A stretch of 64,000 nt of DNA from Maritalea sp049801075. GTDB taxonomy: Bacteria; Pseudomonadota; Alphaproteobacteria; Rhizobiales; Devosiaceae. How positions within the stretch are numbered: the first letter of the stretch is position 1; each line of letters opens with the position of its first letter. Under the pieces are notes generated by a model, which was not told where the DNA came from, made no database searches, and saw nothing but the letters and a program-made list of their open reading frames with translations. Below, one piece after another: positions 52,711-61,715 of the stretch. Where the stretch lies: positions 372,001-436,000 of the forward strand of contig NZ_JBNAGG010000002.1 in assembly GCF_049801075.1 (NCBI RefSeq), given 5' to 3'. The position numbers and the translations under genes are program-made.

Positions 52711-54344
52711 AGGTGTTCTTCGCGGCTTTGTTCTACCAATGCTTTGTTAAAGCTCGACAAGGCTTTCACATGGGTCACCCAACCCACTTGTTTCATGCGC
52801 TTGCCCGATCCATCCATGACGGGCAGGCGTGACTCATCCGTAGCATCAAATGCACGGAGTGCGGTTTCCAACGTGTCGCCGGTTTTCAGCCAAGGCTTAC
52901 CGGAAAGAATATCAAATGGCGGTTCGTCATCCGTTTTGACATAGGCGGACATGAAATCACGCACGCGATAATATTTGACGAGGTGGGCGTGCGGCCCTTC
53001 TTCCAGCATGATGCCGCGCGTATAGAGTTGCCAATAGAAGAACGAACGACCCATTACCGCCTGGGTGAGGCCTGTCGCGATCGACACGGCAAACAAAAGC
53101 GCAATGGAGAAAGCGAAGCCGCCCGTCAGTTCAAAAATCATCACGGTCGTAGAAATAGGCGCGCCCAACACCGCGGCGGCCACAGCGCCCATGCCAATAA
53201 TGGAATAAAGAGCTTCAGATGAGGCGAGTTCCGGGAACACATTTGCCGCTATTAGGCCGAACGCGCCGCCCGTCATTGCGCCAAGATAAAGCGCGGGCGA
53301 GAAGATGCCGCCGCCAAAGCGCGATGCCAAGGTGATGGCCGTTGCTGCCGTTTTGGCGATGATCAGCGACAGCATGGTCCAGAGACCCATCTGATTGGTC
53401 AGTGCCGCGTTTGTGGCCTCATAGCCAACGCCCAGCACTTGGGGGAAGGCCAAGGCGATGATGCCGATCATAAAGCCGCCAATGGCTGGACGATAATAAT
53501 CGCGGATGCGGAAATGGCGGGCCACCCAGTCTGTGCCGATCAGTGAGGTTTGAAACGCAATAGCTACTACGGCGCAGGTGAGGCCGAGTAGGGCAAAGGC
53601 CGGAATTTCCCAATAAGAGGTGATTTGAAAGTCCGGCACCAGAAAAGCTGGATTGTCGCCAAACCAAGCGCGGGACATGACCGAGGCGATCACCGCGGCA
53701 ATCACGATGGGCACAAAGGCGGACATAGCGAAATGGCCCAAAATCACTTCATGGGCGAATAGCACGCCAGCAATGGGTGCGTTAAAGGAGGCGGAGATCG
53801 CCGCCGCAACGCCACAGCCCAGCATGATACGACGGGATGAGGGCGGCAGTTCAAAAAAGCGGAACAGGGATTTGGACGCGGACGCGGCGAAATAAACCAC
53901 GGGACCTTCGCGGCCAGCACTGGCACCAAAGCCCAGTGAGATAGCAGAGATCGTGCTGGCCACGAGCGAATTGCGGAAAGAGAGTTTTTTGCCATCGTGT
54001 GTGCGGGCTTCAATCACATCGGCAACGCCGCCGGGGCGCGCTTCCCGCCGCCAGAAAAACATGATGATGCCAACAATTACGCCCCCGGTGACGGGACCGA
54101 GGATCACATAATACCATGGCAGCGCCGCCAGCCGCTCCATATAGAGTTCGGACGCGTTTTGAATCCATAAATATTGGAAAAAGCCGATGGCGGAACGGAA
54201 GAGAATGGCGACGGCACCGCCGGCCACTCCTGCGGCCAGTGCCAGCAACCACAATTTTGGCTGTTGCGCGGCCTGAAACGCTGCAATGTGCGGATGCACC
54301 CATTTTTGTACGACACGATAGATCAGGCGGGCATTTTTGGCCAT
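52707..54344 (-). CDS. CLC-family chloride channel/antiporter with CBS region
   Basis: This 545-residue inner-membrane protein has the CLC core with many hydrophobic segments. The gating-glutamate motif GREGP is present (ASAGREGPVVYF), as is the selectivity motif GGGIFSPALYLG and the loop GCGVAAAISASFNAPIAGVLFAHE. The first selectivity motif, usually GSGIP, reads PGGVADV here, as in several bacterial CLCs of the voltage-gated-like branch. A C-terminal soluble part (about 450-540, VRDFMSAYVKTDDEPPFDIL ... SRLPVMDGSGKRMKQVGWVT) looks like a CBS region. It stands alone. The 200 bases before it, up to the AsmA gene, hold only promoter sequence. Confidence 0.92.
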   Translation of the reverse strand: MAKNARLIYRVVQKWVHPHIAAFQAAQQPKLWLLALAAGVAGGAVAILFRSAIGFFQYLWIQNASELYMERLAALPWYYVILGPVTGGVIVGIIMFFWRREARPGGVADVIEARTHDGKKLSFRNSLVASTISAISLGFGASAGREGPVVYFAASASKSLFRFFELPPSSRRIMLGCGVAAAISASFNAPIAGVLFAHEVILGHFAMSAFVPIVIAAVIASVMSRAWFGDNPAFLVPDFQITSYWEIPAFALLGLTCAVVAIAFQTSLIGTDWVARHFRIRDYYRPAIGGFMIGIIALAFPQVLGVGYEATNAALTNQMGLWTMLSLIIAKTAATAITLASRFGGGIFSPALYLGAMTGGAFGLIAANVFPELASSEALYSIIGMGAVAAAVLGAPISTTVMIFELTGGFAFSIALLFAVSIATGLTQAVMGRSFFYWQLYTRGIMLEEGPHAHLVKYYRVRDFMSAYVKTDDEPPFDILSGKPWLKTGDTLETALRAFDATDESRLPVMDGSGKRMKQVGWVTHVKALSSFNKALVEQSREEHL

Positions 54345-54543
54345 TTTTGTGGTGTACTCTCTCCCAATACGTTTTGATTGTTGTGATTATTTGATAAGCC
54401 TTTATCAAGGGAGAGGGCAAGGCTTGGCGGCAGAAAAGGCTGAACAATGCTAATTTTTGCGCTGAAGTTTTGAATTGAGGCGTGACGTAGGGCGCTGAAA
54501 GCTCTAACCTTTTATTAAGTATCGAGGTGGGTGAACAAGTCTG

Positions 54544-57500
54544 GTGTTGAATCGCGTTTACATTGCTATTGGCATCTTGCTCATTCTGGTGATGGCCGCG
54601 GCCTTTGTTGTGCCGCGACTTTACGATTGGAATGTATATCGAGAGCGCGTTGAAGCTATCGCAGCGGAAGCGCTGGGCACTGACGTGGCGATTCGCGGTG
54701 ATATGGGCTTCACCCTGTTGCCGCAGCCGCAAATGGTGATTTCTGACATTGTGGTCGGCGATGCGGAAACACCGTTGTTGGAGATTGAGCGCGCGGACGC
54801 ACATCTCAATCTCATGGAATTTTTGCGCGACATTTATGCGGTGCAGCAACTTAATCTGGATGGGCTAAAGCTTCACCTTACGGTTGACGAGCAGGGTGAA
54901 TGGCGGATGCCGATTCAGCTGCCGCAAGGTGTGCGGCAGGGCAATGTTTCGATTGAAGATGCCGTGTTGAGCAATGCAGAAATTGTGTTGGCGGATCAGC
55001 GCACGGGCGAGAGCTGGCGCATGGATCGGATCAATGGCAATTTGAGTGCTGCGGGGTTGCGGGGCCCATTTGCGCTGGATGCCACGGGCCAGATGCAAAA
55101 TGAAGATTATCTTTTGCGGCTCTCCAGCTCCGAATTGAACAATGCGGGGCAAATGCGGCTGAATAGCCTAATCGCACCAACAGATCGACGTTTTTCGCTG
55201 ACTACTGAGGGGCTGCTTTCCACTGAAGATTCCAAAGCTGCATTCGCTGGCGAGACCAATCTACGGGTGAAGCCGCAGCGGCGCGATGAAAATGATGTGC
55301 GCGGCGATCTGACCTTCAAAGCGAAGATTGCGCTGGATGCACAAGAACTCGCTATTGAAGAGTTTAATCTGGTGCCAGATGAAAATCGGCCAGGTACGCG
55401 GATGATTGGCAATGCGACATTGAGCTTGGGCAATGATCGTCACCTCGACGCACTTGTTTCTGGCGGCGTGGTGCCGATAATCCCGCAAGATGCGCTGCGC
55501 GACCGCACAGCCGATCCATATGCTTTGGTTGAGTTGTTGATCAATTTGCCACCACCGCCAAAGATCAATGTGGCCAGTGGCGATGTGCAGGTGGATATTG
55601 GCGAGCTCGGACTTGGCGATTTTGCGCTGCGAGACGTGGCGGCCAAGCTCAGCTTTTCTGACAATAAATGGCTTGTGCAATCTTTCACCACGCGGCTGGC
55701 AGGTGATAGTTTGATGTCGCTTTCTGGAGAGTTGATTGAGGCGCAAGGTAATTCTGCGTTTGATGGTACATTTTCATTCGCCTCCGAACGACTTGATGCG
55801 TTGGCACGTGGTTGGCGTAACTTCACCGACGATAATCCGCTGTTTGGTGCCACTGCCGAAGGCGAGGGACGTTTGCGGCTGTCGTCTAGCGGCGTCAATA
55901 TTGCGGCGGAAGGCTTTCGGCTCGATGATGATGAGCTAGATTTTGTGATTGATTGGCGCGAGGAGAAAGCACGGCGTTTGGTGCTCAATGCTGAGTTGGG
56001 GCAGCTTGGTGCGCAAAGTTCAGAACGTTTGCTGGCATTCTTGCCCAATATTGGTCGTGATCAAAAATTCGCTCAAACCTTTCCGCTTGGTCGCTTTAAG
56101 GTGACAGCGGACCAACTGGTGTTGGAGCAGATGCCAGTGCGCGACGCCACTGCCAGCGGCAAATGGTCGAAAGCGGGTATTGAGATTGACGATTTTACCG
56201 CAAACGATGTTGCGGGCATTTCCATCCAGTCCTCCGGCACGTTGGCAGGAACACTTGCAGCACCAAAGCTTTGGGGCAATGCGCGATTTGATGTGTTGCC
56301 GCGGGCAAACATCTCGCTATGGGCTGAAAAATGGCCCGGTGGCATCAATGCCAAATTAGAGGAAATTTTGCGGGCCAATCGCCCTGCGCGTTATGAAGTT
56401 GAGTTGATGGCGCCGGAGGGTGAGAATCAAAAAATCACTATTGAGGCTTCGAATGCAGATTTGAAAATGGATGCGGCTTTTGACTTTGGCGAGGGGATTT
56501 TCAAAGCCGCCACCGCACCATCGGCAGGTGCAATCTTCTTTTCTGCACGACACGGCCCGGCATTATTCAACAGTTTGCAGTTGGATGGCGATGGTTTTTC
56601 TGAAAATACGCCTGCACAACTCTCCTTCGAATATCAGGGCACATTGTCCAACTCGATTGAGGCAGACATTGGCTATGAAGCTGGATCGACTGATCTGAGC
56701 TATGTCGGTTCATTGATTGTTTCCGACCTGTCAAACCTGCGCGGGCGGGGCCAGCTGAAGGGGGATGTGACTGACATTGAGGGCATTTCCAATCTGGTGG
56801 GATTGAACGGTTTGCATCTGCCACAGCTTCAAGGCGAGGCCGCGCTCAAATTTACGAATTCGGAAAAATATGAGCTGTCTGAGATCAAGTTGCGCGCAGC
56901 TGATGAGGATGTGACAGGCCAAATCAGTATGAGCCGTTTGGGCGGTGATGCGGTTTATAGCGGTGACTTGCGTGTATCGCGGATGAGCGTTGATGGCTTG
57001 GCGCAATATCTCGGCGGACAGACGGCACTGTTCAACAGCGGTGATCTTGTGTGGCCAGATGGTCCCTTCAACATCGCTGCTGAAAGCCGAAAACATCTTG
57101 GGCGAATTGGGATTGAAACGCCATTGTTGATGGCGAACGATCGGGCCTTTTTAACAGGTGTTAGCTTTGATTTGAGCTGGACGGCGAATGAGAACCGCAT
57201 TCGTGATCTGCTTGGCGCACTTGGTGAAGGCGAAGTGGGCATGGATGTTACCCTTTGCTGCTATGGCAGCGAAAGCCAGAAGCAATTGAATGGTCGTTTC
57301 CGCCTTGACGGCGTGGCACTTGGCGAATTGTTATCTGGTCCGGCGGCGACCACCCTTTCTGGATTTGTCGATGGGGCAGGGCAGTTTTCAACCAGAGGTG
57401 CAGACTTTGCGCAGATGGCCGCAGCGTTGGGTGGCGATGGCAGTTTCACCATCGCAGATTTGGCGATCAGTGGCGTGAACAGCGATGTTTTTGCCGCTAT

Positions 57501-58209
57501 TGGCAGCATGGATAATCTAACTGACCTCGAACCAGCTGAGTTTAAAGCGCAAATTGACGAAGAGTTGGCCGTTGGTCGGTTTGATGCACCGGAAGCTGAG
57601 GGCTTGTTTTCCATTGCAGGTGGCAAATTGTTCCTGCGCAACTTTTCGGTTGAGGATGCGCAAGCCAGACTATTTGGTGATTTGAATATGGAACTCTCCC
57701 AGTTCGGCTTGGAGGGCGATTGGGTGCTTTCACCAACACAATCCTTCGGTTCGGGCAATGTGTTGAGCGAAAATGCCGCTCAAATTGCCTATCGGATCAA
57801 TGGCGAGCTGTTCAATCCTGAGGTGAGCGTTGATGTCGGCCCAATGGCGGACGCGATTCAGATGCGAGCATTTGAGCTAGAAGTTGAAGAACTTGAGCGG
57901 CTTCGCGCTGAGCAAGAAGCGCGAACACGGGCGCAGGCCGAAGAGCAACAGCGGCGGATGGCGGAGCAAGCTGCTCGTTTGGCGCAAGAGGAAGCGGCGA
58001 AAGCAAAGGCAGAGGAGGCAGCACGTCGTGCGGCTGAAGAGGCTGCACGCCAGCAGTCCACACAGCCACCGCCGCAGCCGCCAGTAAATCTCAATGCAAA
58101 TGACCCTATTGGATTTGATCCTGATACAGGTGAGCCGATCTATTTCGATCCGAATGCGCTGTATCTAGAGGAACAGGCCCCGTTGGACCTGACAGACGGT
58201 CTGGAGTAA
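54544..58209 (+). CDS. AsmA-family protein
   Basis: This 1221-residue envelope protein is anchored by one N-terminal segment (about 5-23, VYIAIGILLILVMAAAFVV) and then extends into the periplasm. The start RLYDWNVYRERVEAIAAEALGTDVAIRGDMGFTLLPQPQMVISDIVVG is the AsmA signature. A second AsmA-type region lies at about 900-1090 (FVDGAGQFSTRGADFAQMAAALGGDGSFTI). Such proteins resemble lipid-transfer bridges and affect outer-membrane lipid balance. The tail is odd: residues 1101-1170 form a Glu/Ala/Arg-rich coiled coil (from MADAIQMRAFELEVEELERL), then a proline run. The start is GTG; TTG 54547 is possible. Confidence 0.9.
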   Translation: MLNRVYIAIGILLILVMAAAFVVPRLYDWNVYRERVEAIAAEALGTDVAIRGDMGFTLLPQPQMVISDIVVGDAETPLLEIERADAHLNLMEFLRDIYAVQQLNLDGLKLHLTVDEQGEWRMPIQLPQGVRQGNVSIEDAVLSNAEIVLADQRTGESWRMDRINGNLSAAGLRGPFALDATGQMQNEDYLLRLSSSELNNAGQMRLNSLIAPTDRRFSLTTEGLLSTEDSKAAFAGETNLRVKPQRRDENDVRGDLTFKAKIALDAQELAIEEFNLVPDENRPGTRMIGNATLSLGNDRHLDALVSGGVVPIIPQDALRDRTADPYALVELLINLPPPPKINVASGDVQVDIGELGLGDFALRDVAAKLSFSDNKWLVQSFTTRLAGDSLMSLSGELIEAQGNSAFDGTFSFASERLDALARGWRNFTDDNPLFGATAEGEGRLRLSSSGVNIAAEGFRLDDDELDFVIDWREEKARRLVLNAELGQLGAQSSERLLAFLPNIGRDQKFAQTFPLGRFKVTADQLVLEQMPVRDATASGKWSKAGIEIDDFTANDVAGISIQSSGTLAGTLAAPKLWGNARFDVLPRANISLWAEKWPGGINAKLEEILRANRPARYEVELMAPEGENQKITIEASNADLKMDAAFDFGEGIFKAATAPSAGAIFFSARHGPALFNSLQLDGDGFSENTPAQLSFEYQGTLSNSIEADIGYEAGSTDLSYVGSLIVSDLSNLRGRGQLKGDVTDIEGISNLVGLNGLHLPQLQGEAALKFTNSEKYELSEIKLRAADEDVTGQISMSRLGGDAVYSGDLRVSRMSVDGLAQYLGGQTALFNSGDLVWPDGPFNIAAESRKHLGRIGIETPLLMANDRAFLTGVSFDLSWTANENRIRDLLGALGEGEVGMDVTLCCYGSESQKQLNGRFRLDGVALGELLSGPAATTLSGFVDGAGQFSTRGADFAQMAAALGGDGSFTIADLAISGVNSDVFAAIGSMDNLTDLEPAEFKAQIDEELAVGRFDAPEAEGLFSIAGGKLFLRNFSVEDAQARLFGDLNMELSQFGLEGDWVLSPTQSFGSGNVLSENAAQIAYRINGELFNPEVSVDVGPMADAIQMRAFELEVEELERLRAEQEARTRAQAEEQQRRMAEQAARLAQEEAAKAKAEEAARRAAEEAARQQSTQPPPQPPVNLNANDPIGFDPDTGEPIYFDPNALYLEEQAPLDLTDGLE

Positions 58210-58219
58210 GCTTCGCCTG

Positions 58220-58438
58220 CTATTCGTGAGTGGGGAGCTGTTGTTGCAACCAATCTAAAACTGCCAGCCGCAATGCTGAGGCCAAATTGGTTTGGTCTCG
58301 CGATTGATCAATTTGCGCAATGAAGTCGGCCAAAGACAGACCTTGTTCTTTAGCCATTTTTTGAATGTAGGACCAAAACTCAGGCTCAAGGGCAACGCTG
58401 GTGCGGTGCCCTGCAATGGTGATGGACCGTTTTTTCAT
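58220..58438 (-). CDS. Ribbon-helix-helix domain protein
   Basis: This 72-residue protein begins MKKRSITIAGHRTSVALEPEFW, the ribbon-helix-helix pattern of a family widespread in alphaproteobacteria and often found beside sspB. It probably binds DNA as a dimer, but targets are unknown. ATG 58438 fits relatives; a GTG five codons earlier at 58453 overlaps the sspB stop (GTGA). Either start implies co-transcription with sspB. There is no toxin partner, so an antitoxin role is unlikely. Confidence 0.85.
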   Translation of the reverse strand: MKKRSITIAGHRTSVALEPEFWSYIQKMAKEQGLSLADFIAQIDQSRDQTNLASALRLAVLDWLQQQLPTHE

Positions 58439-58449
58439 TGAAGGATTGC

Positions 58450-58980
58450 TCACGGCTTTTTGCGGAAGGAATCGAGGCTGACGACGTTTTCGCCTTCTTC
58501 CTCATCGCCCTTTTCTTCGCCAGCATCTTCGTCGCTGTCCATGGACTCCAACTTGTCGCCATTGTCGGCGGCCAGTTGCGAAGCAGGCAAATCTTCAAGG
58601 TCTTCTTGGCTTTCGCCATTCTCGTCGGTCACGTCGAATTGCAAGCCGAATTGCACGGATGGATCGAAGAAGCCTTTGATTGCTGAATAGGGCACCACGA
58701 GAATTTCGGGTTGACCATCGAACGACAAACCGACCTCAAATCCAGTGTCACTGGTTTTCAAGTCCCAATATTGGTTTTGCAGCACGATTGTCATTTCGTT
58801 CTTATATTGATCCAGCAGTCGCTGCGAAATGCGCACGCCGGGTGCTGTTGTTACAAATGAAATGAAGAAGTGGTGTTCGCCCGGCAAGCCCGTCTTGGCC
58901 ACTTCATTCAGCACTTTGCGCACAACGCCGCGCAATGCTTCTTGAGCCAAAATATCGTACCGGATGAGGTCTTCTGCCAT
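58450..58980 (-). CDS. sspB: ClpXP adaptor SspB (alphaproteobacterial type)
   Basis: SspB delivers ssrA-tagged peptides made by trans-translation to ClpXP. The 176-residue protein matches the divergent alpha-type: IRYDILAQEALRGVVRKVLNEVAKTGLPGEHHFFISFVT, ISQRLLDQYKNEMTIVLQNQYWDL and EILVVPYSAIKGFFDPSVQFGLQF. An acidic linker (about 120-165) leads to the C-terminal SLDSFRKKP, the segment that docks on ClpX. The tmRNA gene for the tag lies just upstream on the same strand, though it has its own promoter and terminator. Confidence 0.95.
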   Translation of the reverse strand: MAEDLIRYDILAQEALRGVVRKVLNEVAKTGLPGEHHFFISFVTTAPGVRISQRLLDQYKNEMTIVLQNQYWDLKTSDTGFEVGLSFDGQPEILVVPYSAIKGFFDPSVQFGLQFDVTDENGESQEDLEDLPASQLAADNGDKLESMDSDEDAGEEKGDEEEGENVVSLDSFRKKP

Positions 58981-59090
58981 TTGGGCGCACCTTTTTGCTG
59001 TCGAGAATCTCTAGAGCTGCATAACAGACTTAATTTGCCATGAAATGCAAGGGGATGAAACCGTCCGTTTAGAAATAATTGAGGGGAGTA

Positions 59091-59122
59091 TAAAATGCAG
59101 GCTTCTGTTGCCAGGTGCCTGC
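59091..59122 (-). terminator. Terminator of the tmRNA gene
   Basis: GCAGGC (59097-59102) and GCCTGC (59117-59122) pair; read on the minus strand the hairpin ends in ATTTTA. It lies at the 3' end of the tmRNA coding piece and could be part of the mature RNA's last helix. Confidence 0.7.
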
Positions 59123-59428
59123 GGACCCCGCCTAGTCCTTGCTAGAGGAAAAGGGCTTTAATTCGAGGTGTCGAACCGCATTACGCAGCTAGACGTGCCT
59201 CAGCGATGTTGTCATTTGCAACTATCATAATGGTCCGATACGGTGGTACCATGCCGAGCGAAAGACAACCCTTTACACCCTCGTCGATCCTATTTCGCCC
59301 CCATGTTTCAGCGTTCTAGCGGCCACATAAGCCTTGCTGAAGAATTTGGTGGAGGCGCCGGGTACCGCCCCCGAGTCCGAATGGTTTATTACGATTTCTA
59401 TTTATCGCCATAGCTGTTGCCAGCACCC
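59097..59428 (-). ncRNA. ssrA: Two-piece (circularly permuted) tmRNA
   Basis: tmRNA rescues stalled ribosomes and adds a degradation tag. On the minus strand the acceptor piece comes first and ends in CGCCTCCACCA at 59347. An intervening stretch of about 44 bases follows, then the coding piece starts near 59302 with GGGGGCG. The two ends form the alanine-type acceptor stem with a G3-U70 pair. The tag frame occupies 59181-59219 and encodes ANDNIAEARLAA with a TAA stop, close to the rhizobial tag. The permuted order and two-piece processing are known for alphaproteobacterial tmRNA. The exact processed ends are estimates. Confidence 0.93.
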
Positions 59429-59430
59429 TC

Positions 59431-59458
59431 TATATAGTTACTTTTTTTGCGATTGCAA
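59431..59458 (-). promoter_or_regulatory. Sigma-70-type promoter of the tmRNA gene
   Basis: On the minus strand TTGCAA (59458-59453) and TATATA (59436-59431) are separated by 16 bases with an A-rich spacer. Transcription would start around 59424-59426, just before the acceptor piece. Confidence 0.65.
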
Positions 59459-59584
59459 AGGGGTGGAAGGTGGTAAACAGACTTTACACTTCTGTTAAGC
59501 TGTGGAAATGTTTTGCATGCAGATTCCGATTATTCAGGCGGGGGGCTTGGATTTGCGGCAACTGGTTCAAGAGAGGAACGACCT

Positions 59585-59902
59585 ATGAGCAATCACCTAG
59601 AAGAAATCCAAAAATATGATGCGGGCGCGGATGCAGCCATCGTGGACAATATGGCGAAAACCTATCGTTTGGTTTTGTCGAAACGTGACAGTGCTTATGT
59701 GGCTGTTTCTGATCCAGATGAACTGAAAACTGTGCGTGAAAACTTCTTGAAAAAGAAATTGGGCCTAACAGACAGCGACGACAAACTTGATGCGATCATC
59801 GCTGAAGTCGCGACTGAAATGAAAGCAGATCGCATGAAAGAACGCCTCACATTCTATTATTTGTGCGCAAAAAAAGCGGGCAAGCTTTCTGTCTTTTCAT
59901 AA
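59585..59902 (+). CDS. DUF2853 family protein
   Basis: This is a 105-residue cytoplasmic helical protein. SNHLEEIQKYDAGADAAIVDNMAKTYRLVLSKRDSAYVAVSDPDELKTVRENFLKKKLGL and ERLTFYYLCAKKAGKLSVF match the DUF2853 family, for which I know of no function. ATG 59585 has GAGAGGA upstream; the frame extends 24 codons further without family support. It is alone and closed by a good terminator. It is divergent from the tmRNA gene. Confidence 0.88.
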   Translation: MSNHLEEIQKYDAGADAAIVDNMAKTYRLVLSKRDSAYVAVSDPDELKTVRENFLKKKLGLTDSDDKLDAIIAEVATEMKADRMKERLTFYYLCAKKAGKLSVFS

Positions 59903-59930
59903 GGCAACCGATACAGCAGTTATTTTTCGA

Positions 59931-59956
59931 GCGGCGCCTTACAAGGCGCCGTTTTT
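59931..59956. terminator. Terminator after the DUF2853 gene
   Basis: CGGCGCC (59932-59938) pairs with GGCGCCG (59945-59951) around TTACAA, followed by five T residues. It may also limit transcription from the converging gene. Confidence 0.85.
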
Positions 59957-60011
59957 GATTATGAGGATTTAATCAGTTTGAGCGACGCGAGCTGCGAGCT
60001 TAGGACTTAGC

Positions 60012-61031
60012 TCAACACTTATTTGCGTTGTCGCAGGGCGCCACAAAGATTTCTGGCGCCATATCAATCACCTTTGGCAGCGGTTCAATCCCCGGGACAA
60101 GGGATTGAGGATTTTCGACTGGTATTTGTGGTGTTGGCCATTTTCTTTCTAAGGCTTTTTCATAGTCGCGAATATAATTTTCCAGTTTGCGCTCTTGGGC
60201 TTTTTGCCTTTCGACCGCGTCAATAACCGCTTTGGCATCTTGCTGACCGTAGACGCGTTCAATTATGCCGGTGTCAATAAAGTCACGAGTCATATTATCA
60301 ACGTCTAGTAGTTTTTCTTTTGCGTATTTGACATGTTCATGAAGCTTTTTGAGTTCACGAATAGCCGCAAGCTTATCCGCAGAGTTGATGGCTTTTCCCG
60401 CCATTCGAATTTCAAAATCAACGGAACCTGAATAGTCGTAAAGATTTTCTATCGGGTCAGAGATTGGCCGCCAGCCTGGGAATTCGCCGGGTTTCGACGA
60501 GGTTGGCAGACTGAGTTTGTTCAGGCGTTCCGACAATCTGTACGCTTGTTCCAACGTTTCGGTTTTAACTCGACCTGGCTTTAATTCTAAAGCCGTTTTG
60601 GTGAGTGCTTTTCGTTCTGACTGAAGTTTTCGGTAAAGCTTGTCATATTCTTTTTCTACCGCAGCTGGGTCCATGGAGTGCTTGTCGGGGTTCTTCCGCC
60701 TTTGGTGCAGGGCTTCCAATTGTTCAATCGGAATATAGGAAACATCTTTTCGAACATCATGAACCGGCTCGCCTAAGTCTTCATTTTCTTTTTTGAGTAC
60801 AGGGGGGGGGAGGTTTCTGTTGTCCGATTTTTTAGGCGCGGATTTGCTCGGTTTAGTCTCAGTTTTATTTTGTGCGAAAATGAGTGTGGGCGGTGGGGTT
60901 GCTTTTTCGGCAACAAGCCCCAGCGCGCTCTCGGTGGCGAGCATGGGAACCACGCCCGGCTGCTCATTTGCGGTAACCTCAGAAATGGTAACCACAGCAA
61001 AAAGTGCGACGATTGTCGGCAAACGCGGCAT
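60012..61031 (-). CDS. Hypothetical exported protein with a C9 tract
   Basis: I do not recognise this 339-residue protein. A signal peptide is likely (about 1-21, PRLPTIVALFAVVTISEVTA). A low-complexity region rich in Lys, Pro and Thr follows (about 40-90), then long charged helices (VEKEYDKLYRKLQSERKALTKTALELK, IRELKKLHEHVKYAKEKLL, VERQKAQERKLENYIRDYEKALERK). The C-terminus has a cysteine pair (PCDNANKC). Nine identical bases (G on the plus strand, 60802-60810) encode Pro-Pro-Pro near residue 75, where slippage would shift the frame. Base composition is more AT-rich than neighbours, and it has no operon partner, so horizontal gain is possible. A periplasmic coiled-coil role is a guess. Confidence 0.7.
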   Translation of the reverse strand: MPRLPTIVALFAVVTISEVTANEQPGVVPMLATESALGLVAEKATPPPTLIFAQNKTETKPSKSAPKKSDNRNLPPPVLKKENEDLGEPVHDVRKDVSYIPIEQLEALHQRRKNPDKHSMDPAAVEKEYDKLYRKLQSERKALTKTALELKPGRVKTETLEQAYRLSERLNKLSLPTSSKPGEFPGWRPISDPIENLYDYSGSVDFEIRMAGKAINSADKLAAIRELKKLHEHVKYAKEKLLDVDNMTRDFIDTGIIERVYGQQDAKAVIDAVERQKAQERKLENYIRDYEKALERKWPTPQIPVENPQSLVPGIEPLPKVIDMAPEIFVAPCDNANKC

Positions 61032-61192
61032 GAGACACTCCGTTTTCTGCCATCAATCATAGCAAAGCTAGATTGCGCGCACAATTGAGTGCATGTGATC
61101 ACTGTCTCTCGCCTTTTTGTGATTGGTACGTGAAATGGACTGCTTCTAATGTCGGACCATCAGATTTGTATTCATTGAAGGGAATTGGACAG

Positions 61193-61654
61193 ATGGATCG
61201 TCGGCAAGTTTTAGGTTTGGCATTGGCTGGAGCGAGTTTTTTCGCGGTTTGTCCGGCGATGGCACAGTCATCAACAGCAAAAATCTTTACGGGACTTGTG
61301 CCCGGCACAGCTGTGGGTGGGTATGACAGTGTGGCCTATTTCACACAAGGCGAAGCCGTGAAGGGTGATCCGAATATTACGTTGGACTATGAGGGGGCGA
61401 CGTGGCGCTTCTCGAGTGCTGCCAATAAAGATATGTTTGCCGCCAATCCCGAAAAATATGCGCCACAATATGGTGGACATTGTGCTTTTGCAGCTGCGAA
61501 GGGCTATTTGGCGAAGGGTGACCCCGAAGTTTGGCACATTGAGAATGGCAAACTTTATTTGAATTTTGACCGCAATGTTCAAACCATGTGGTTCCAAGAT
61601 ATTCCGGGCTTTATCGAAGCGGCGAATGCGAGATGGCCGAAATTGAGCCAGTAA
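61193..61654 (+). CDS. Exported YHS domain-containing protein
   Basis: This 153-residue protein has an N-terminal export signal with twin arginines (MDRRQVLGLALAGASFFAVCPAMA) and a probable cleavage after AMA. The mature part is a YHS-type domain: VGGYDSVAYFTQGEAVKGDPNITLDYEGATWRFSSAANKDMFAANPEKYAPQYGGHCAFAAAKG. YHS proteins often bind copper or other metals through such Cys/His positions. ATG 61193 follows AAGGGA. The RR pair suggests Tat export, but the motif is not complete. It stands alone, with two hairpins between it and thyA. Confidence 0.88.
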   Translation: MDRRQVLGLALAGASFFAVCPAMAQSSTAKIFTGLVPGTAVGGYDSVAYFTQGEAVKGDPNITLDYEGATWRFSSAANKDMFAANPEKYAPQYGGHCAFAAAKGYLAKGDPEVWHIENGKLYLNFDRNVQTMWFQDIPGFIEAANARWPKLSQ

Positions 61655-61668
61655 GGCTGGGTAAAAGC

Positions 61669-61705
61669 GCCGATTTCGGCGTACATAGGCGAGAGAATCG
61701 CCTAT
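61669..61705 (+). repeat. Two adjacent hairpins upstream of thyA
   Basis: CGCCG-ATTT-CGGCG (about 61669-61682) is followed by ATAGGCGA (61685-61692) pairing perfectly with TCGCCTAT (61698-61705) around GAGAA. The second ends 10 bases before the thyA ATG, in the ribosome-binding region. No T run follows either. Confidence 0.55.
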
Positions 61706-61715
61706 ATTTGCCACC

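Noticed and set aside
54010..54849. 279-codon minus-strand frame spanning the CLC start and the AsmA N-terminus
   Set aside because: It overlaps two well-supported genes and shows no domain.
58220..58980. Toxin-antitoxin reading of the ribbon-helix-helix gene with its neighbour
   Set aside because: The neighbour is clearly SspB, and this gene pairing is a housekeeping arrangement in alphaproteobacteria.
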